Positions 36,292 to 44,999 of a stretch of 64,000 nucleotides of DNA are shown here, one piece after another; position 1 is the stretch's first letter, and each line of letters begins with the position of its first letter. The position numbers and the translations under genes are program-made. Source of the stretch: JAPOUP01 sp965201085. GTDB taxonomy: Bacteria > Pseudomonadota > Alphaproteobacteria > Rhodobacterales > Rhodobacteraceae. The stretch spans positions 1 to 64,000 of the forward strand of contig CBDAVS010000010.1 in assembly GCA_965201085.1 (NCBI GenBank), in the 5' to 3' direction. Below the pieces are notes generated by a model. That model made no database searches, was not told the origin of the DNA, and saw only the letters and a program-made list of their open reading frames with translations.

Positions 36292-36913
36292 GTGAATGAT
36301 CCGCCAATGCGTTGACGGCGGCGGCCGCGATAGCGGACCCTCCGCGCCGACCTTCGAGCGTGACGTATTCGCAGCCGCGCGGATTCGCCGCGAGCTCGGC
36401 CTTCGATGCCGCCGCTCCGATGAAGCCCACGGGGAAGCCGAGGATCACGGCTGGCTTCGGCCATCCACCGTCGAGACGTTCAAGGAGATGGAAGAGCGCG
36501 GTCGGAGCGTTGCCGATTACCGCCACGGCACCTTCGATCCTGTCATGCCAAAGATCGACGGCGCTGGCCGAACGGGTTGTGCCCAGTTGTCTGGCCAGAG
36601 ACGGGACGGCGGGGTCGTTCAGTGTGACGACCACCTCATTGTTAAGGGGAAGTTTTCCGCAGGAGATGCCCGAGGCGACCATTTCGCAGTCACATAGGAC
36701 CGGGGCCCCGGTGCTCAGGGCCTTTCGCGCCGCTGCGCTGGCATTTGGTGAGCACAGGAGGAAGTCGGCTATGTCCGTCATGCCACAGGCATGAATTACG
36801 CGTGTGGCCAGACGAGTCATGCCGGGATCGAACCTGTCCAACCGGGCTTCCTTCCTGACGATGGCGAAGCTGTCGGCGTAGATCGTTTCGGGATCCTTCA
36901 GATAGGTGAGCAT
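36272..36913 (-). CDS. cobH: Precorrin-8X methylmutase
   Basis: 213 residues. It moves the methyl group from C-11 to C-12 to give hydrogenobyrinic acid. The catalytic His sits in ATRVIHACGMTDIADFLLCS; further family blocks are LCDCEMVASGISCGKLPLNN and IEGAVAVIGNAPTALFHLLE, then KPAVILGFPVGFIGAAASK. It heads the overlapping run cobH-cobL-cobI-cbiG/cobJ and lies 66 bp downstream of the CbiX-like chelatase gene. Confidence 0.96.
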   Translation of the reverse strand: MLTYLKDPETIYADSFAIVRKEARLDRFDPGMTRLATRVIHACGMTDIADFLLCSPNASAAARKALSTGAPVLCDCEMVASGISCGKLPLNNEVVVTLNDPAVPSLARQLGTTRSASAVDLWHDRIEGAVAVIGNAPTALFHLLERLDGGWPKPAVILGFPVGFIGAAASKAELAANPRGCEYVTLEGRRGGSAIAAAAVNALADHSHGYRNE

Positions 36914-36979
36914 GATACCGTTCCGTATGAAGGATTCGGATCAACACCGGGCATCGATCCCTCCAGTCCGATCACCATG

Positions 36980-38056
36980 TCAATCCCGCGCCTTTCGGAC
37001 GCTTTCAGGACCGAGAGGATGGCTGGCATGGGGATATGGAACATGATGATGGTGGTGGTGTTGATGCCCGGAATGATCGTGATGGTTATGGCTGTGATTG
37101 ATTTCGAGTCTGCATTCACCTGTGCAGAACGTGTCGCAAAGCGTGCAATCGGCAACGTTTGAACCAGGTGCGCTCGCACCCTGTCCTTCGACATGGTGAT
37201 GGTGGCTTTCCTGCACGGTACCCACCTCCGCCTCGAATCCAAGAACCTGCGTACGGTATTTGCACATGGAGCAGTTGGGTGGCGGGGTTTCCCCGACCTG
37301 TTCGGTTGCCCTCTCGGCGAAAGTTTCCAGCACTTTGGGATGGTCGTTCAGGTAGCTGGCCTTGAAGAACTGGATCTCCGGGTGCTTTGCCGCGATCTGG
37401 TCGGTGAAGCCGTAGATCCGGTCAACCAATATTCCGCTGAACAGAAAATATGGAAAAACGATAACTCTCCGATACCCCAGCCGCGCCACATGTTCCAGAC
37501 ACGGCGCCACCAACGGGAAGGTCACCCCGGAATATCCGACTTCACACCAACCGAAGCCCATACCTTCCCAGAGCATCCGGGCGATCTTCGCCACATTGGC
37601 GTTGGCGTCGGGATCCGACGCACCCCGACCGACAACGACCAGGCATGTCTCGTGAAGCGGGGTGGAGCCATGCGTTTCGTTCGCACGGCTCACGGCCTCC
37701 TCTATTCGGACACCCGCCGCGGCGATCATCCTGGGATCCACTCCAAGCTCGCGGCCGTATCTGATTTCAATGTCATGCCCTGCCGCGTAGGTGCTCAGCA
37801 CCGTCGGGATATCGTTTTTGGCGTGCATCGCGGCAAACAGCATTCCCGGCACCGCCAGTATACGGTCGCATCCGGCTTCGCGCAGTCGGTCCAGCCCGTC
37901 GCGAATGACCGGATTGGCGAATTCCAGGTAGCCATATTCGGTCAGCCATCCATCGGGCAAACAGGCGGGCAGCTGTTCCGCAAGCGACCTGAATTCATCA
38001 ACGGCGGCCTTGCTGCGCGAACCATGGCCGCAGATCATCACACCGGTTCGGGTCAT
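36980..38056 (-). CDS. cbiX: CbiX-type sirohydrochlorin/precorrin cobaltochelatase with His-rich tail
   Basis: 358 residues from an ATG that overlaps the stop of the small upstream ORF (ATGA). Two chelatase repeats are seen: the first with the metal-handling His in VMICGHGSRSKAAVDEFRS, the second from about residue 150 with VVVGRGASDPDANANVAKI and WCEVGYSGVTFPLV. Cysteines in PPNCSMCKYRTQVLGFE and ADCTLCDTFCTGEC could bind an iron-sulfur cluster, as known in long CbiX proteins. The tail has over 20 His, probably a cobalt store. It inserts cobalt at an early stage, whereas the window also encodes the late-stage CobN. Confidence 0.88.
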   Translation of the reverse strand: MTRTGVMICGHGSRSKAAVDEFRSLAEQLPACLPDGWLTEYGYLEFANPVIRDGLDRLREAGCDRILAVPGMLFAAMHAKNDIPTVLSTYAAGHDIEIRYGRELGVDPRMIAAAGVRIEEAVSRANETHGSTPLHETCLVVVGRGASDPDANANVAKIARMLWEGMGFGWCEVGYSGVTFPLVAPCLEHVARLGYRRVIVFPYFLFSGILVDRIYGFTDQIAAKHPEIQFFKASYLNDHPKVLETFAERATEQVGETPPPNCSMCKYRTQVLGFEAEVGTVQESHHHHVEGQGASAPGSNVADCTLCDTFCTGECRLEINHSHNHHDHSGHQHHHHHHVPYPHASHPLGPESVRKARD

Positions 38057-38271
38057 CTCCACGCACCACCCGGTAGGTCGAAACGTTTCCTGCGGTTGCC
38101 ACCGATGGTATTGCCGATCGGGGTGGACCAATCCTTGGGCATGGTCGGGAATTCCGATTCGATCGCGTTGGTCGGCGGCAAGCCACGATGACCATCGCTG
38201 CAGGCGGAATACCCGGCGAGCCCGCAAAGCGGTTCGGCTATGAACATTGCTGTGGCGACGCGGTTCGTCAT
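38053..38271 (-). CDS. Small hypothetical protein coupled to cbiX
   Basis: 72 residues, MTNRVATAMFIAEPLCGLAG at the start, with a good ribosome-binding site (GGAAGGAGCGCA) before the ATG. Its TGA overlaps the ATG of cbiX, so the two are translationally coupled. The N-terminal third is mildly hydrophobic and holds two cysteines (PLCGLAGYSACSDG); the rest is polar with Pro, Asn and Gly. I recognise no family. Because its stop is bound to the cbiX start it may assist cobalt delivery or only serve as a leader peptide. Confidence 0.55.
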   Translation of the reverse strand: MTNRVATAMFIAEPLCGLAGYSACSDGHRGLPPTNAIESEFPTMPKDWSTPIGNTIGGNRRKRFDLPGGAWR

Positions 38272-38592
38272 TGCGCTCCTTCCTTCCATAATTCCAGACG
38301 GAAAGAGGAGCGGGGCCGTATCCCGTAATCCTGACGACGCGGCCTTCCGCCCCCTGTATGGGTCGGCGTCCGGACGCTCTCCTTTCCGGCCCCGAGAGGG
38401 CTTCGTCGAAGGCAGGGATAAGCCTCACCTTCGCCACCCGCAACTCAATTTACCTCGTTGTCCGGCGATTTCGGGTCAGAGTGGACCGATTTGGGTCAGG
38501 CGCCCGATCATCGATCCCTTTCGTAACGCCTTGCGGAATCGCCTGAGTTGTGGAAAGGGCTCCGGCGGATAAACGGCATTGGAGCGATGGTG
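38272..38592. other. Divergent promoter region between the cbiX unit and the hydroquinone reductase gene
   Basis: About 320 bp that must hold promoters in both directions. I searched for the B12-box of cobalamin riboswitches on both strands and did not find it, so this cobalamin block is not visibly under the same control as the cbtB-cobN unit. No other gene or clear hairpin was recognised. Confidence 0.4.
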
Positions 38593-39570
38593 ATGGGCCA
38601 GCTTGTAAACGGTGTCTGGAAGACCGCCGTTCCGCTGGCCGCTTCCGACACGGATGGCGAGTTCCGCCGTAAGGCAGCGGTGTTTCGCAACTGGGTCACC
38701 ACTGACGGGTCGCCAGGCCCTTCCGGAGAAGGAGGGTTCAAGGCCGAATCCGAACGCTATCACCTCTACATCGCCTGGGCCTGTCCCTGGGCACATCGCA
38801 CCGTGATCTTCCGCAAGCTGAAGGGACTGGAGGATCTGATCGGTCTTTCCGTCGTAGACCCCGAAATGCTGGACGATGGATGGACCTTCAGGCGGAACGA
38901 TAACGGCGCGACCGGCGACCGGCTCTACGGTCTGGAATTCGCGCGGGAGCTGTATGTCAGAGCGGATCCAAAGGCGACCTGTCGGGTCACCGTGCCGATT
39001 CTCTGGGATCGGCAACGTGAAACGATCGTGTCGAACGAGAGTTCCGAAATCATTCGGATGTTCAATTCCGCGTTTGACGGGCTGACCGGCAATACATTGG
39101 ATTTCTGGCCCGAGGATCTTCGGGATGGGATCGAAGCCGTCAACGCCCGAATTTACGATACCTTGAACAACGGCGTCTACAGGTCAGGTTTCGCCACGAC
39201 CCAAAGCGCCTATGATCGTGCAGTTCTTGCGCTCTTCGAGACGCTCGATTGGCTTGAGGAACGGCTTTTCTCGAACCGGTACCTCATGGGCGACCGGATC
39301 ACGGAAGCCGATTGGCGGTTGTTCGCGACACTTGTGCGGTTCGATCTGGTCTATGCCGGTCACTTCAAGTGCAACCTGCGGCGGTTGATCGACTATCCAA
39401 ATCTCTGGGCCTATGCCCGTGAACTCTATCAGTGGCCCGGAGTGGCTGGAACGGTCAATTTCAGGGACATTTCGCGGCATTACCATTACAGTCATGCCGA
39501 TATAAATCCGCACCGGATCATTCCCGTCGGGCCGAAACTCGATTGGGAGATGCCGCACGGGCGGGGGTGA
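38593..39570 (+). CDS. yqjG: Glutathionyl-hydroquinone reductase (Xi-class glutathione transferase)
   Basis: 325 residues from the ATG giving MGQLVNGVWKTAVPLA, the typical family start; upstream GTG and ATG codons are possible but give no family match. The active-site Cys lies in YIAWACPWAHRTVIFRKLKG. Other signatures are VTVPILWDRQRETIVSNESS and SNRYLMGDRITEADWRLFAT, and the C-terminal helical domain ends HADINPHRIIPVGP. It reduces glutathionyl-hydroquinones back to hydroquinones in the cytoplasm. There is no evident link to cobalamin synthesis apart from position. Confidence 0.93.
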   Translation: MGQLVNGVWKTAVPLAASDTDGEFRRKAAVFRNWVTTDGSPGPSGEGGFKAESERYHLYIAWACPWAHRTVIFRKLKGLEDLIGLSVVDPEMLDDGWTFRRNDNGATGDRLYGLEFARELYVRADPKATCRVTVPILWDRQRETIVSNESSEIIRMFNSAFDGLTGNTLDFWPEDLRDGIEAVNARIYDTLNNGVYRSGFATTQSAYDRAVLALFETLDWLEERLFSNRYLMGDRITEADWRLFATLVRFDLVYAGHFKCNLRRLIDYPNLWAYARELYQWPGVAGTVNFRDISRHYHYSHADINPHRIIPVGPKLDWEMPHGRG

Positions 39571-39638
39571 CTCTATTGGTCAGAGTTCCGCTGACCTGTT
39601 GGATGTCACCTGGCTGGAGGGAGTGAAGGGGGCTGCCT

Positions 39639-40010
39639 ATGACAACCTGGATTACAGTTTGCGACACCTGCAAGCGCGATGGCTGGGAAAACGGCGATAT
39701 GGCGCAGACGGACGGCGAGCGCCTGGCTGATCTGGTGGAAGCGGAGGTTGCCCAGGATTCCAGGGTCAGGATGCGGCGGCGGAGCTGTCTGATGGGCTGC
39801 GGCAAAGGCTGTAACGTGGCGATCCAGGGCAGGGACAAGGTTTCGTATACGCTGGGCAATTTCGTTCCGGAAAGGAACGCGGCGGAAGGGATCGCGCAAT
39901 ATGCGCGGCTTCATGCGGTAAGCGAGAGCGGTGTGGTTCCTTACCGACAGTGGCCGGTTGCGATCAAAGGTCACTTTGTCACCCGCCACCTGCCGATTCC
40001 CGAGGAATGA
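39639..40010 (+). CDS. DUF1636 family small cysteine-rich protein
   Basis: 123 residues after GGAGGGAG. Two cysteine groups, TVCDTCKRDGWE near the N-terminus and RRSCLMGCGKGCNVAIQG in the middle, look like ligands for a 2Fe-2S cluster or another metal, as in thioredoxin-fold ferredoxin-like proteins. The family commonly lies in alphaproteobacterial cobalamin or cobalt gene groups. The stop overlaps the start of cobC by ATGA, so it is co-translated with corrinoid genes. The molecular job is unknown. Confidence 0.8.
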   Translation: MTTWITVCDTCKRDGWENGDMAQTDGERLADLVEAEVAQDSRVRMRRRSCLMGCGKGCNVAIQGRDKVSYTLGNFVPERNAAEGIAQYARLHAVSESGVVPYRQWPVAIKGHFVTRHLPIPEE

Positions 40011-40948
40011 CTCCCGAAATCCACCGCGACCATGGCGGGGATCTCGATGCCGCGATCTCAAAATTTGGAGGTGCGCGCGGCGAGTGGCTGGATCTCTCAA
40101 CCGGGATCAACCCCGTGCCATATCCAATGCCGGACCTGCCCCGCGACTGTTGGCATTCGCTTCCGGACAGTGCGGCGACCCACAGGTTAGAGCTTGCCGC
40201 ACGGCGATTCTGGCGAATTCCGGAAACCGCCGCCGTTCTGGCCGCTCCCGGCGTTTCCGCTCTGATCGCCCGTATTCCGGAACTCACCGCACCGGGTACG
40301 GTCAGTCTCGGATCACCGACCTACGGCGAGTTCGCAGCCGCATTCGAGATGAATGGATGGCGTGTCGGTGACGTGAATCCGGCGGGGCGTGTGATTGTGC
40401 ATCCAAACAATCCGGATGGAAGATGGAGTGCGCTTGAGGATATCGAGGCGCCTTTGCTGGTGATTGACGAGAGCTTCTGCGACATCGCGCCTGAACGGAG
40501 CCTCATTGCGGCCGCATCGCGGCCCGGCACGCTGGTGCTTAAGGGATTGGGAAAGTTCTGGGGTCTGGCTGGCCTGCGCTTGGGCTTCGCCATCGGCGAT
40601 CCTAGGCTGATCGCACGCCTGGCTGAAAGGCTTGGTCCTTGGCCTGTCTCCGGTCCGGCGCTGGTGATCGGAGCGGCCGCGCTAAGCGATCGTGATTGGG
40701 CCGAAAAGACCTGCGGACGTCTTGTCCGCGACGCTGGTCGACTGGATGCGGCGATGACCTCCGCTGACGCTTCGGTTGTGGGCGGTACGACGCTGTTCCG
40801 GCTGTTCGAGGTCGCCGATGCCCTGAAATGGCAGGTTCGCTTTGCCCGGCATCGGATATGGACCCGGGTCTTTCCCTATTCCAGGACCTGGCTGCGGCTC
40901 GGACTTCCGCATCCCGACCGATGGGAGCGGCTGGAGGCGGCGCTATGA
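40007..40948 (+). CDS. cobC: Threonine-phosphate decarboxylase (cobalamin aminopropanol arm)
   Basis: 313 residues from the ATG overlapping the DUF1636 stop. It is a PLP enzyme of fold type I, related to histidinol-phosphate aminotransferase. The start HRDHGGDLDAAISKFGG, the substrate block LDLSTGINPVPYPMP and the PLP-lysine in VLKGLGKFWGLAGLRLGFAI are typical. It makes (R)-1-amino-2-propanol O-2-phosphate, used by the next gene product. The name follows the Pseudomonas scheme (CobD in Salmonella). Confidence 0.93.
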   Translation: MTPEIHRDHGGDLDAAISKFGGARGEWLDLSTGINPVPYPMPDLPRDCWHSLPDSAATHRLELAARRFWRIPETAAVLAAPGVSALIARIPELTAPGTVSLGSPTYGEFAAAFEMNGWRVGDVNPAGRVIVHPNNPDGRWSALEDIEAPLLVIDESFCDIAPERSLIAAASRPGTLVLKGLGKFWGLAGLRLGFAIGDPRLIARLAERLGPWPVSGPALVIGAAALSDRDWAEKTCGRLVRDAGRLDAAMTSADASVVGGTTLFRLFEVADALKWQVRFARHRIWTRVFPYSRTWLRLGLPHPDRWERLEAAL

Positions 40949-41856
40949 GCGCCGCCGCGGTTCTGGCCATCGCCATGCTGCTTGACGCGATGTTCGGGGA
41001 GCCGCGCTGGCTGTGGTCGCGCATAACCCATCCGGTTGTGCTGATGGGGCGCGCGGTGAACTGGATCGACAACCGATTTAATCACGGTCCCGATCGCAGG
41101 ATCCGCGGTGCCGCCAGCTTCGCGTTTCTCTGCGCCGTCGCCCTGATAACGGGCGCGGTGCTTTCCGCCCTGCCGTTCGGCTGGATCGTTGAGCTTGCCA
41201 TCCTGGCGGTCCTTCTGGCGCAGCGAAGCCTTGCCGGTCATGTGACCGCCGTCGCCGATGCGCTGCGAATTTCGGTCAGCGAAGGTCGCGCCGCGGTATC
41301 CCTAATAGTAGGGCGGGACACCAAAGACATGGATCGGGCGGCCATCACCCGCGCGGCTGTGGAGAGTGCCGCCGAGAATCTTTCGGACGGTGTCGTCGCA
41401 CCGGCTTTCTGGTTTCTGGTCGCGGGGCTACCCGGTCTGCTTGTCTACAAGCTAACGAACACGGCCGACAGCATGATCGGCCATCGCAATGAACGATATA
41501 TGGAATTCGGCTGGGCCGCTGCGCGGTTTGACGATCTCCTGAACCTGATTCCAGCCCGGTTGACCGCCGCGTTGACCGCGCTGACCCATGGACGGGCGGA
41601 GTTTCGGGCCATTCGGCGCGATGCCACGCTCCATCGCTCGCCCAATGCCGGCTGGCCGGAGGCGGCGATGGCCCGTGTGGTTGGAATCGCGCTGTCGGGT
41701 CCGCGCAGCTACGACGGGAAAGTGCGGGATTTTCCTTATATATACGCAGCTGGGCGACTGGACTCCGGACCAGCGGACATTGAAAAGGCGGTTGCAGCGA
41801 TCTGGCGTGTATGGGCAGTTGTGCTTATCGCCATGATAGCTCTCGCAATTGCCTGA
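40945..41856 (+). CDS. cobD: Adenosylcobinamide-phosphate synthase (membrane)
   Basis: 303 residues from the ATG that overlaps cobC by ATGA. An integral membrane protein with several hydrophobic helices (for example SAAAVLAIAMLLDAMFGE and ALITGAVLSALPFGWIVELA). Family blocks are LWSRITHPVVLMGRAVNWID, ESAAENLSDGVVAPAFWFLV and TNTADSMIGHRNERYMEFGW. It attaches the aminopropanol side chain to adenosylcobyric acid. Called CbiB in Salmonella. It ends the plus-strand cobalamin run; ISNCY copy 3 lies 143 bp downstream. Confidence 0.94.
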   Translation: MSAAAVLAIAMLLDAMFGEPRWLWSRITHPVVLMGRAVNWIDNRFNHGPDRRIRGAASFAFLCAVALITGAVLSALPFGWIVELAILAVLLAQRSLAGHVTAVADALRISVSEGRAAVSLIVGRDTKDMDRAAITRAAVESAAENLSDGVVAPAFWFLVAGLPGLLVYKLTNTADSMIGHRNERYMEFGWAAARFDDLLNLIPARLTAALTALTHGRAEFRAIRRDATLHRSPNAGWPEAAMARVVGIALSGPRSYDGKVRDFPYIYAAGRLDSGPADIEKAVAAIWRVWAVVLIAMIALAIA

Positions 41857-41999
41857 AGCAGGAAACCGAACCCGGTTCGGTGATCCGTTCGGTTCCGGTG
41901 TTGATACCATGTTTATATTCAGTGATTTATCGGTTCGGAGCAGGCTGCGTGTTCGCGGTAGGCGCTCACCGTTCGCTCGCCTCTTCTGTCCCTAAAGTC

Positions 42000-43625
42000 G
42001 TGTCCGCCAGAAAACCCCGTGTTTTCCGGTGACAGGGCCGGATCCGGCGGATTCCGGCTTCACGGGACGGCCGGTGGCGGGAACATATAGTGAACATCCG
42101 GGCCTCCGCCGGCCCGCGGGTACGCCGGTCCGGGCCTCGCAGCGGCGGGACCTTCCATGGGCCGGTTCACCGGTGGACGCCCCGGTCAGGCGGCGGCGGG
42201 AAGCATGGGGCGCTCCCTCGCCGGCGGCATCAGGTCGCGCCCCGCGGAACGCTTCCCCCGCTTTCCCGGACGTGGTCCGCCTTCGACAGCCTGCCTTTCC
42301 GCGGCATGGCGTCGGCTCCGGCATCCCGTCAGGCCCCAACCGGTCCGGGGGGCTGTGCGGACCCCTGTCGAAGCTCACTACCGAGAGATCCGGGAACCGG
42401 GCCCGCGCCTCCCCGCCCATGGGGACCGCCACGTCCACGTCGCTCCCTTCCCACATCATCGAATGGTGCAGGATGAACCGGTGCCGGTCCTCAAGGAGGC
42501 GGACCGGAACGCCGGGCTCCACCGGGACCCCGGCCTTTCCCTTCGATATCCAGCGGGTGTGCGGCCCGGATATCGGGTGCACCTTCCCGCGGTGCGGGAT
42601 CGTCCCGCCCTTCAGGATCCACCGTCCGGTCAGGTCCGCCCGGGGCCTGACATGGCCGATGAAGCCCCGGATACTGTCCGATGGGCCCGGGATACCCAAC
42701 CTGCCGTCGATCTCCGCGCGGCTGGCCTCTGCCCTGTCCGCCAGCTTCAGGGCGAGCCGGAGCGGCGCCTCCACGTCCCTCGGGCGGGAGTTGGCGAGCC
42801 GTGACGTGGCCACCCGGAGGTAGCCTTTCCGGAGCTTTCCGCAAAGGCATTCCTTCCGCCGCCAGCCGCGTAGCCCCAGCCCCCCGCAGGCCCGGGACAC
42901 GTCCCGGACCATGCACCGCGCCGCGTCCATCAGCAGGCTGCGGTCGGTCGGATGATGCACGTCGGTCCCGGCCACGAAGGAATGACGGCGGCCGCGCAAC
43001 GCGGCGCCAGGCTTTTCCGCCGCCACCCTGTGGCCCCTCTCCACGACCGTCCTTCCGACCTCGGTGGGAAGCTCCGGCAAGCGGAGCGACACGCTGTCAA
43101 CCAGCCGCCGGTATCCGTATCCGTATCCGTCCACGTCCCATGATCCGTGGCCCGGCCTTCGGCCTTCGCCGGATCGTCCGGTGCCCGTTCGCCGGTTCCC
43201 GAAGCCGGTCGAAACCGCACCCGGGACCCTGCCTGACCACGCCGGGCACCGGGACGGTCAACGGCTCCATCCCCGGCCCGTCGACCCGGCGGCTCTTTCC
43301 GGACGGCACCATCCTGCCCGGAAGCCCGGACAGCCGCTTTCGGGTCCCTTCGTCGCTGTAGAGGTCCTGAAGGCCGATCAGGATCGCCGGGATGTCGTCC
43401 CTCGACCTCACGTCCAGCCTGATCCTCCTGATGTCGGGGGCGCCGGGCCGCCGCCGGGTGTCGTGGACCCTGCGCATGGGGGCCTCCTGAAGGGGAGGAT
43501 TGCCGGATTCCGCGGCATATGGTGGTGAAATCGCCCCCTGACTGCCATATCCGGTGAATCCCCGCAAGGCGGATTCCGTCATTTACCGCGAAAAAACCGC
43601 AGCCTGGCAGTTTTCTGGCGGACAC
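42000..43625 (-). mobile_element. ISNCY-family insertion sequence, copy 3
   Basis: Minus-strand element of about 1.63 kb. Ends are GTGTCCGCCAG at the left and CTGGCGGACAC at the right, exact inverted repeats. A 7-bp direct repeat TAAAGTC flanks it (41993-41999 and 43626-43632), direct evidence of a transposition target duplication. It is about 175 bp shorter than copy 1 because part of the transposase 3' end is deleted. The insertion site touches the 3' end of the SLOG-domain pseudogene. Confidence 0.9.
42200..43493 (-). pseudogene. ISNCY-family transposase, split and internally deleted
   Basis: The first frame starts MRRVHDTRRRPGAPDIRRIR and passes through DDIPAILIGLQDLYSDEGTR, as in copy 1. 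The family reading moves to the +1 frame near the same site (GHGSWDVDGYGYGYRRLVDS), giving TDVHHPTDRSLLMDAARCM and HTRWISKGKAGVPVE. After DRLGPDGMPEPTPC the frame differs from the family and a deletion after GEAFRGAR removes the conserved C-terminal block. The coordinates of the remnant are approximate. It is inactive. Confidence 0.7.
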
Positions 43626-43630
43626 TAAAG

Positions 43631-44441
43631 TCATACCCGTTGCCTGGTCAAAACCTGACGCAGACCCCGGGATACCAGACTGGTCGCCTTTCCAAAATGC
43701 GGGGTCCGGGCGAGAGTCATATTCTCTTCGAGGGAAAGACCGTTGTGTAAGTTTTCCCAGGAATACCGATTTAAGCGGCGGCAAACCGGCCAATCGCCGC
43801 GTGATCCCGCCTAGGGATCGGCCAAGCCTAAAGTCTCGGCGATGTCGCGTACGCATCACCCAAATCCACCGATGAGATAGGTCGGCTGGACCACCTCAAG
43901 CGACAGAATGACCTCTTCGGCGATTCCGGGCATCGCCCCCTCGTAACCATCCACTTTGCCATCAAGCACAATACGGGCCTGCGTTCTGCCGCGCATGGTG
44001 GTTCGCATTGATGTCAATCCCTCTGTCCACTCGATTTCATTTGGCTCGTGCGTCGGCCTCAGTCGCCATTCCATTAGGCTTAGATGGTTGCCGGTAAGCG
44101 ACAGGAACACACTGTCTGCCTCAGCCGCGCGCTGTTCGGAGAAATCAGCAAGCTCGTCCGAACTCATTCCGATATGGACTGGTCAGGCCCAGATAGTTGG
44201 TGACACCAATCATCCCTCTGTGTCGCGGATTGTTTCGGCAGCGGATGAGAAGTTCGGACAGGAGTTGCGTGAATCCGTGCTGGCGCGGGTCGCCGCTGAA
44301 AGTCAGGCTTTTTCCCGAAGCGAGCAGGTGCAGCGCAACTTCCGCCATAGCATCGCGCAGATGGCCGTCGCTCAGTCCGAGCGCCCGCATATCAGGGCTT
44401 TCCGAAATCGTGATCGCGACGTCTGGAGGCGATTCGGTCAT
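43631..44441 (-). pseudogene. SLOG-domain protein, broken by a frameshift and two stops
   Basis: It starts MTESPPDVAITISESPDMRA, then SDGHLRDAMAEVALHLLASG and FSGDPRQHGFTQLLSELLIR, a Rossmann-like SLOG module predicted to bind a nucleotide or nucleotide derivative. A frameshift near 44150-44170 moves to a second frame reading DARIVLDGKVDGYEG-like sequence (ARIVLDGKVDGYEGAMPGIA) and EVVQPTYLIGGFG. The family then continues past TGA (43856-43858) as CVRDIAETLGLADP, past a TAG near 43813, to ENLHNGLSLEENMTLARTPH. SLOG proteins often work in nucleotide-signal or defence systems, so this may be a dead defence gene. ISNCY copy 3 sits at its end. Confidence 0.7.
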
Positions 44442-44649
44442 CAGGGTTCGCTCGACCAATCCGTCAGCGTTCGGATCCGTGTATTCAGGGCACTTCCCAG
44501 CATCAACCGCTCCCCGCCAGTTCCGGGCAGAGGTCCAGGATAGACAAGGGCGGTCAACATCGATGCGTTTCACTGAAGGTCATTCGGGCGCATCTATAAA
44601 CTGCGAGCTTTCCATCACATCATATATTCCTTCCGAGACGAGGAAAGAC

Positions 44650-44994
44650 ATGGCAGCAAACGACATGACACAGACTTTGTCGGTTAACGAAGCGGCCTGC
44701 GTGACCGGAGTGCCGCTCGAACAGGTACAGCGGTACATTGATGCGGGCTTTCCGGGCGTGACAGACAATGGTGATGCGGTTTCCCGTAACATTCGGTTCG
44801 AGGCTTTGGTCGGACTGAAGCTGGCCTATGAGACGACTGACATGCTTACCCCAAACGGGTGTCGCCGAATGATGCGTTACCTTCTTGAAAATCCGCAGGC
44901 GCGAACAGTCCGTGAGCGTCAAGTCTCCGTCGATGTCCGTCCAATGAAGAGCGAGATACAGAAGGGGCTCGCCAAGCTGGCGAAGGTGCGATAG
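44650..44994 (+). CDS. Helix-turn-helix part of a DUF433-type antitoxin, possibly split from it
   Basis: 114 residues after AGGAAAG. SVNEAACVTGVPLEQVQRYI looks like a DNA-binding helix pair, followed by GLKLAYETTDMLTPNGCRRM and a charged C-terminus GLAKLAKVR. In many relatives this domain and DUF433 form one protein. Here the stop at 44992-44994 lies 5 bp before the DUF433 frame, in the neighbouring frame, so a one-base indel may have split a single antitoxin gene. Alternatively the two are separate coupled genes. It is probably an autoregulatory antitoxin part. Confidence 0.55.
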   Translation: MAANDMTQTLSVNEAACVTGVPLEQVQRYIDAGFPGVTDNGDAVSRNIRFEALVGLKLAYETTDMLTPNGCRRMMRYLLENPQARTVRERQVSVDVRPMKSEIQKGLAKLAKVR

Positions 44995-44999
44995 GGGTT

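Noticed and set aside
36898..37242. Minus-strand open frame rich in Ile, Thr and Met opposite the His codons of cbiX
   Set aside because: It is an out-of-frame reading of the CAT/CAC repeats that encode the His-rich tail of CbiX.
38272..38592. Possible second cobalamin riboswitch upstream of cbiX
   Set aside because: The B12 box, the CCGCGACTGTAAGCGG-type core and the closing stem are all absent on both strands.
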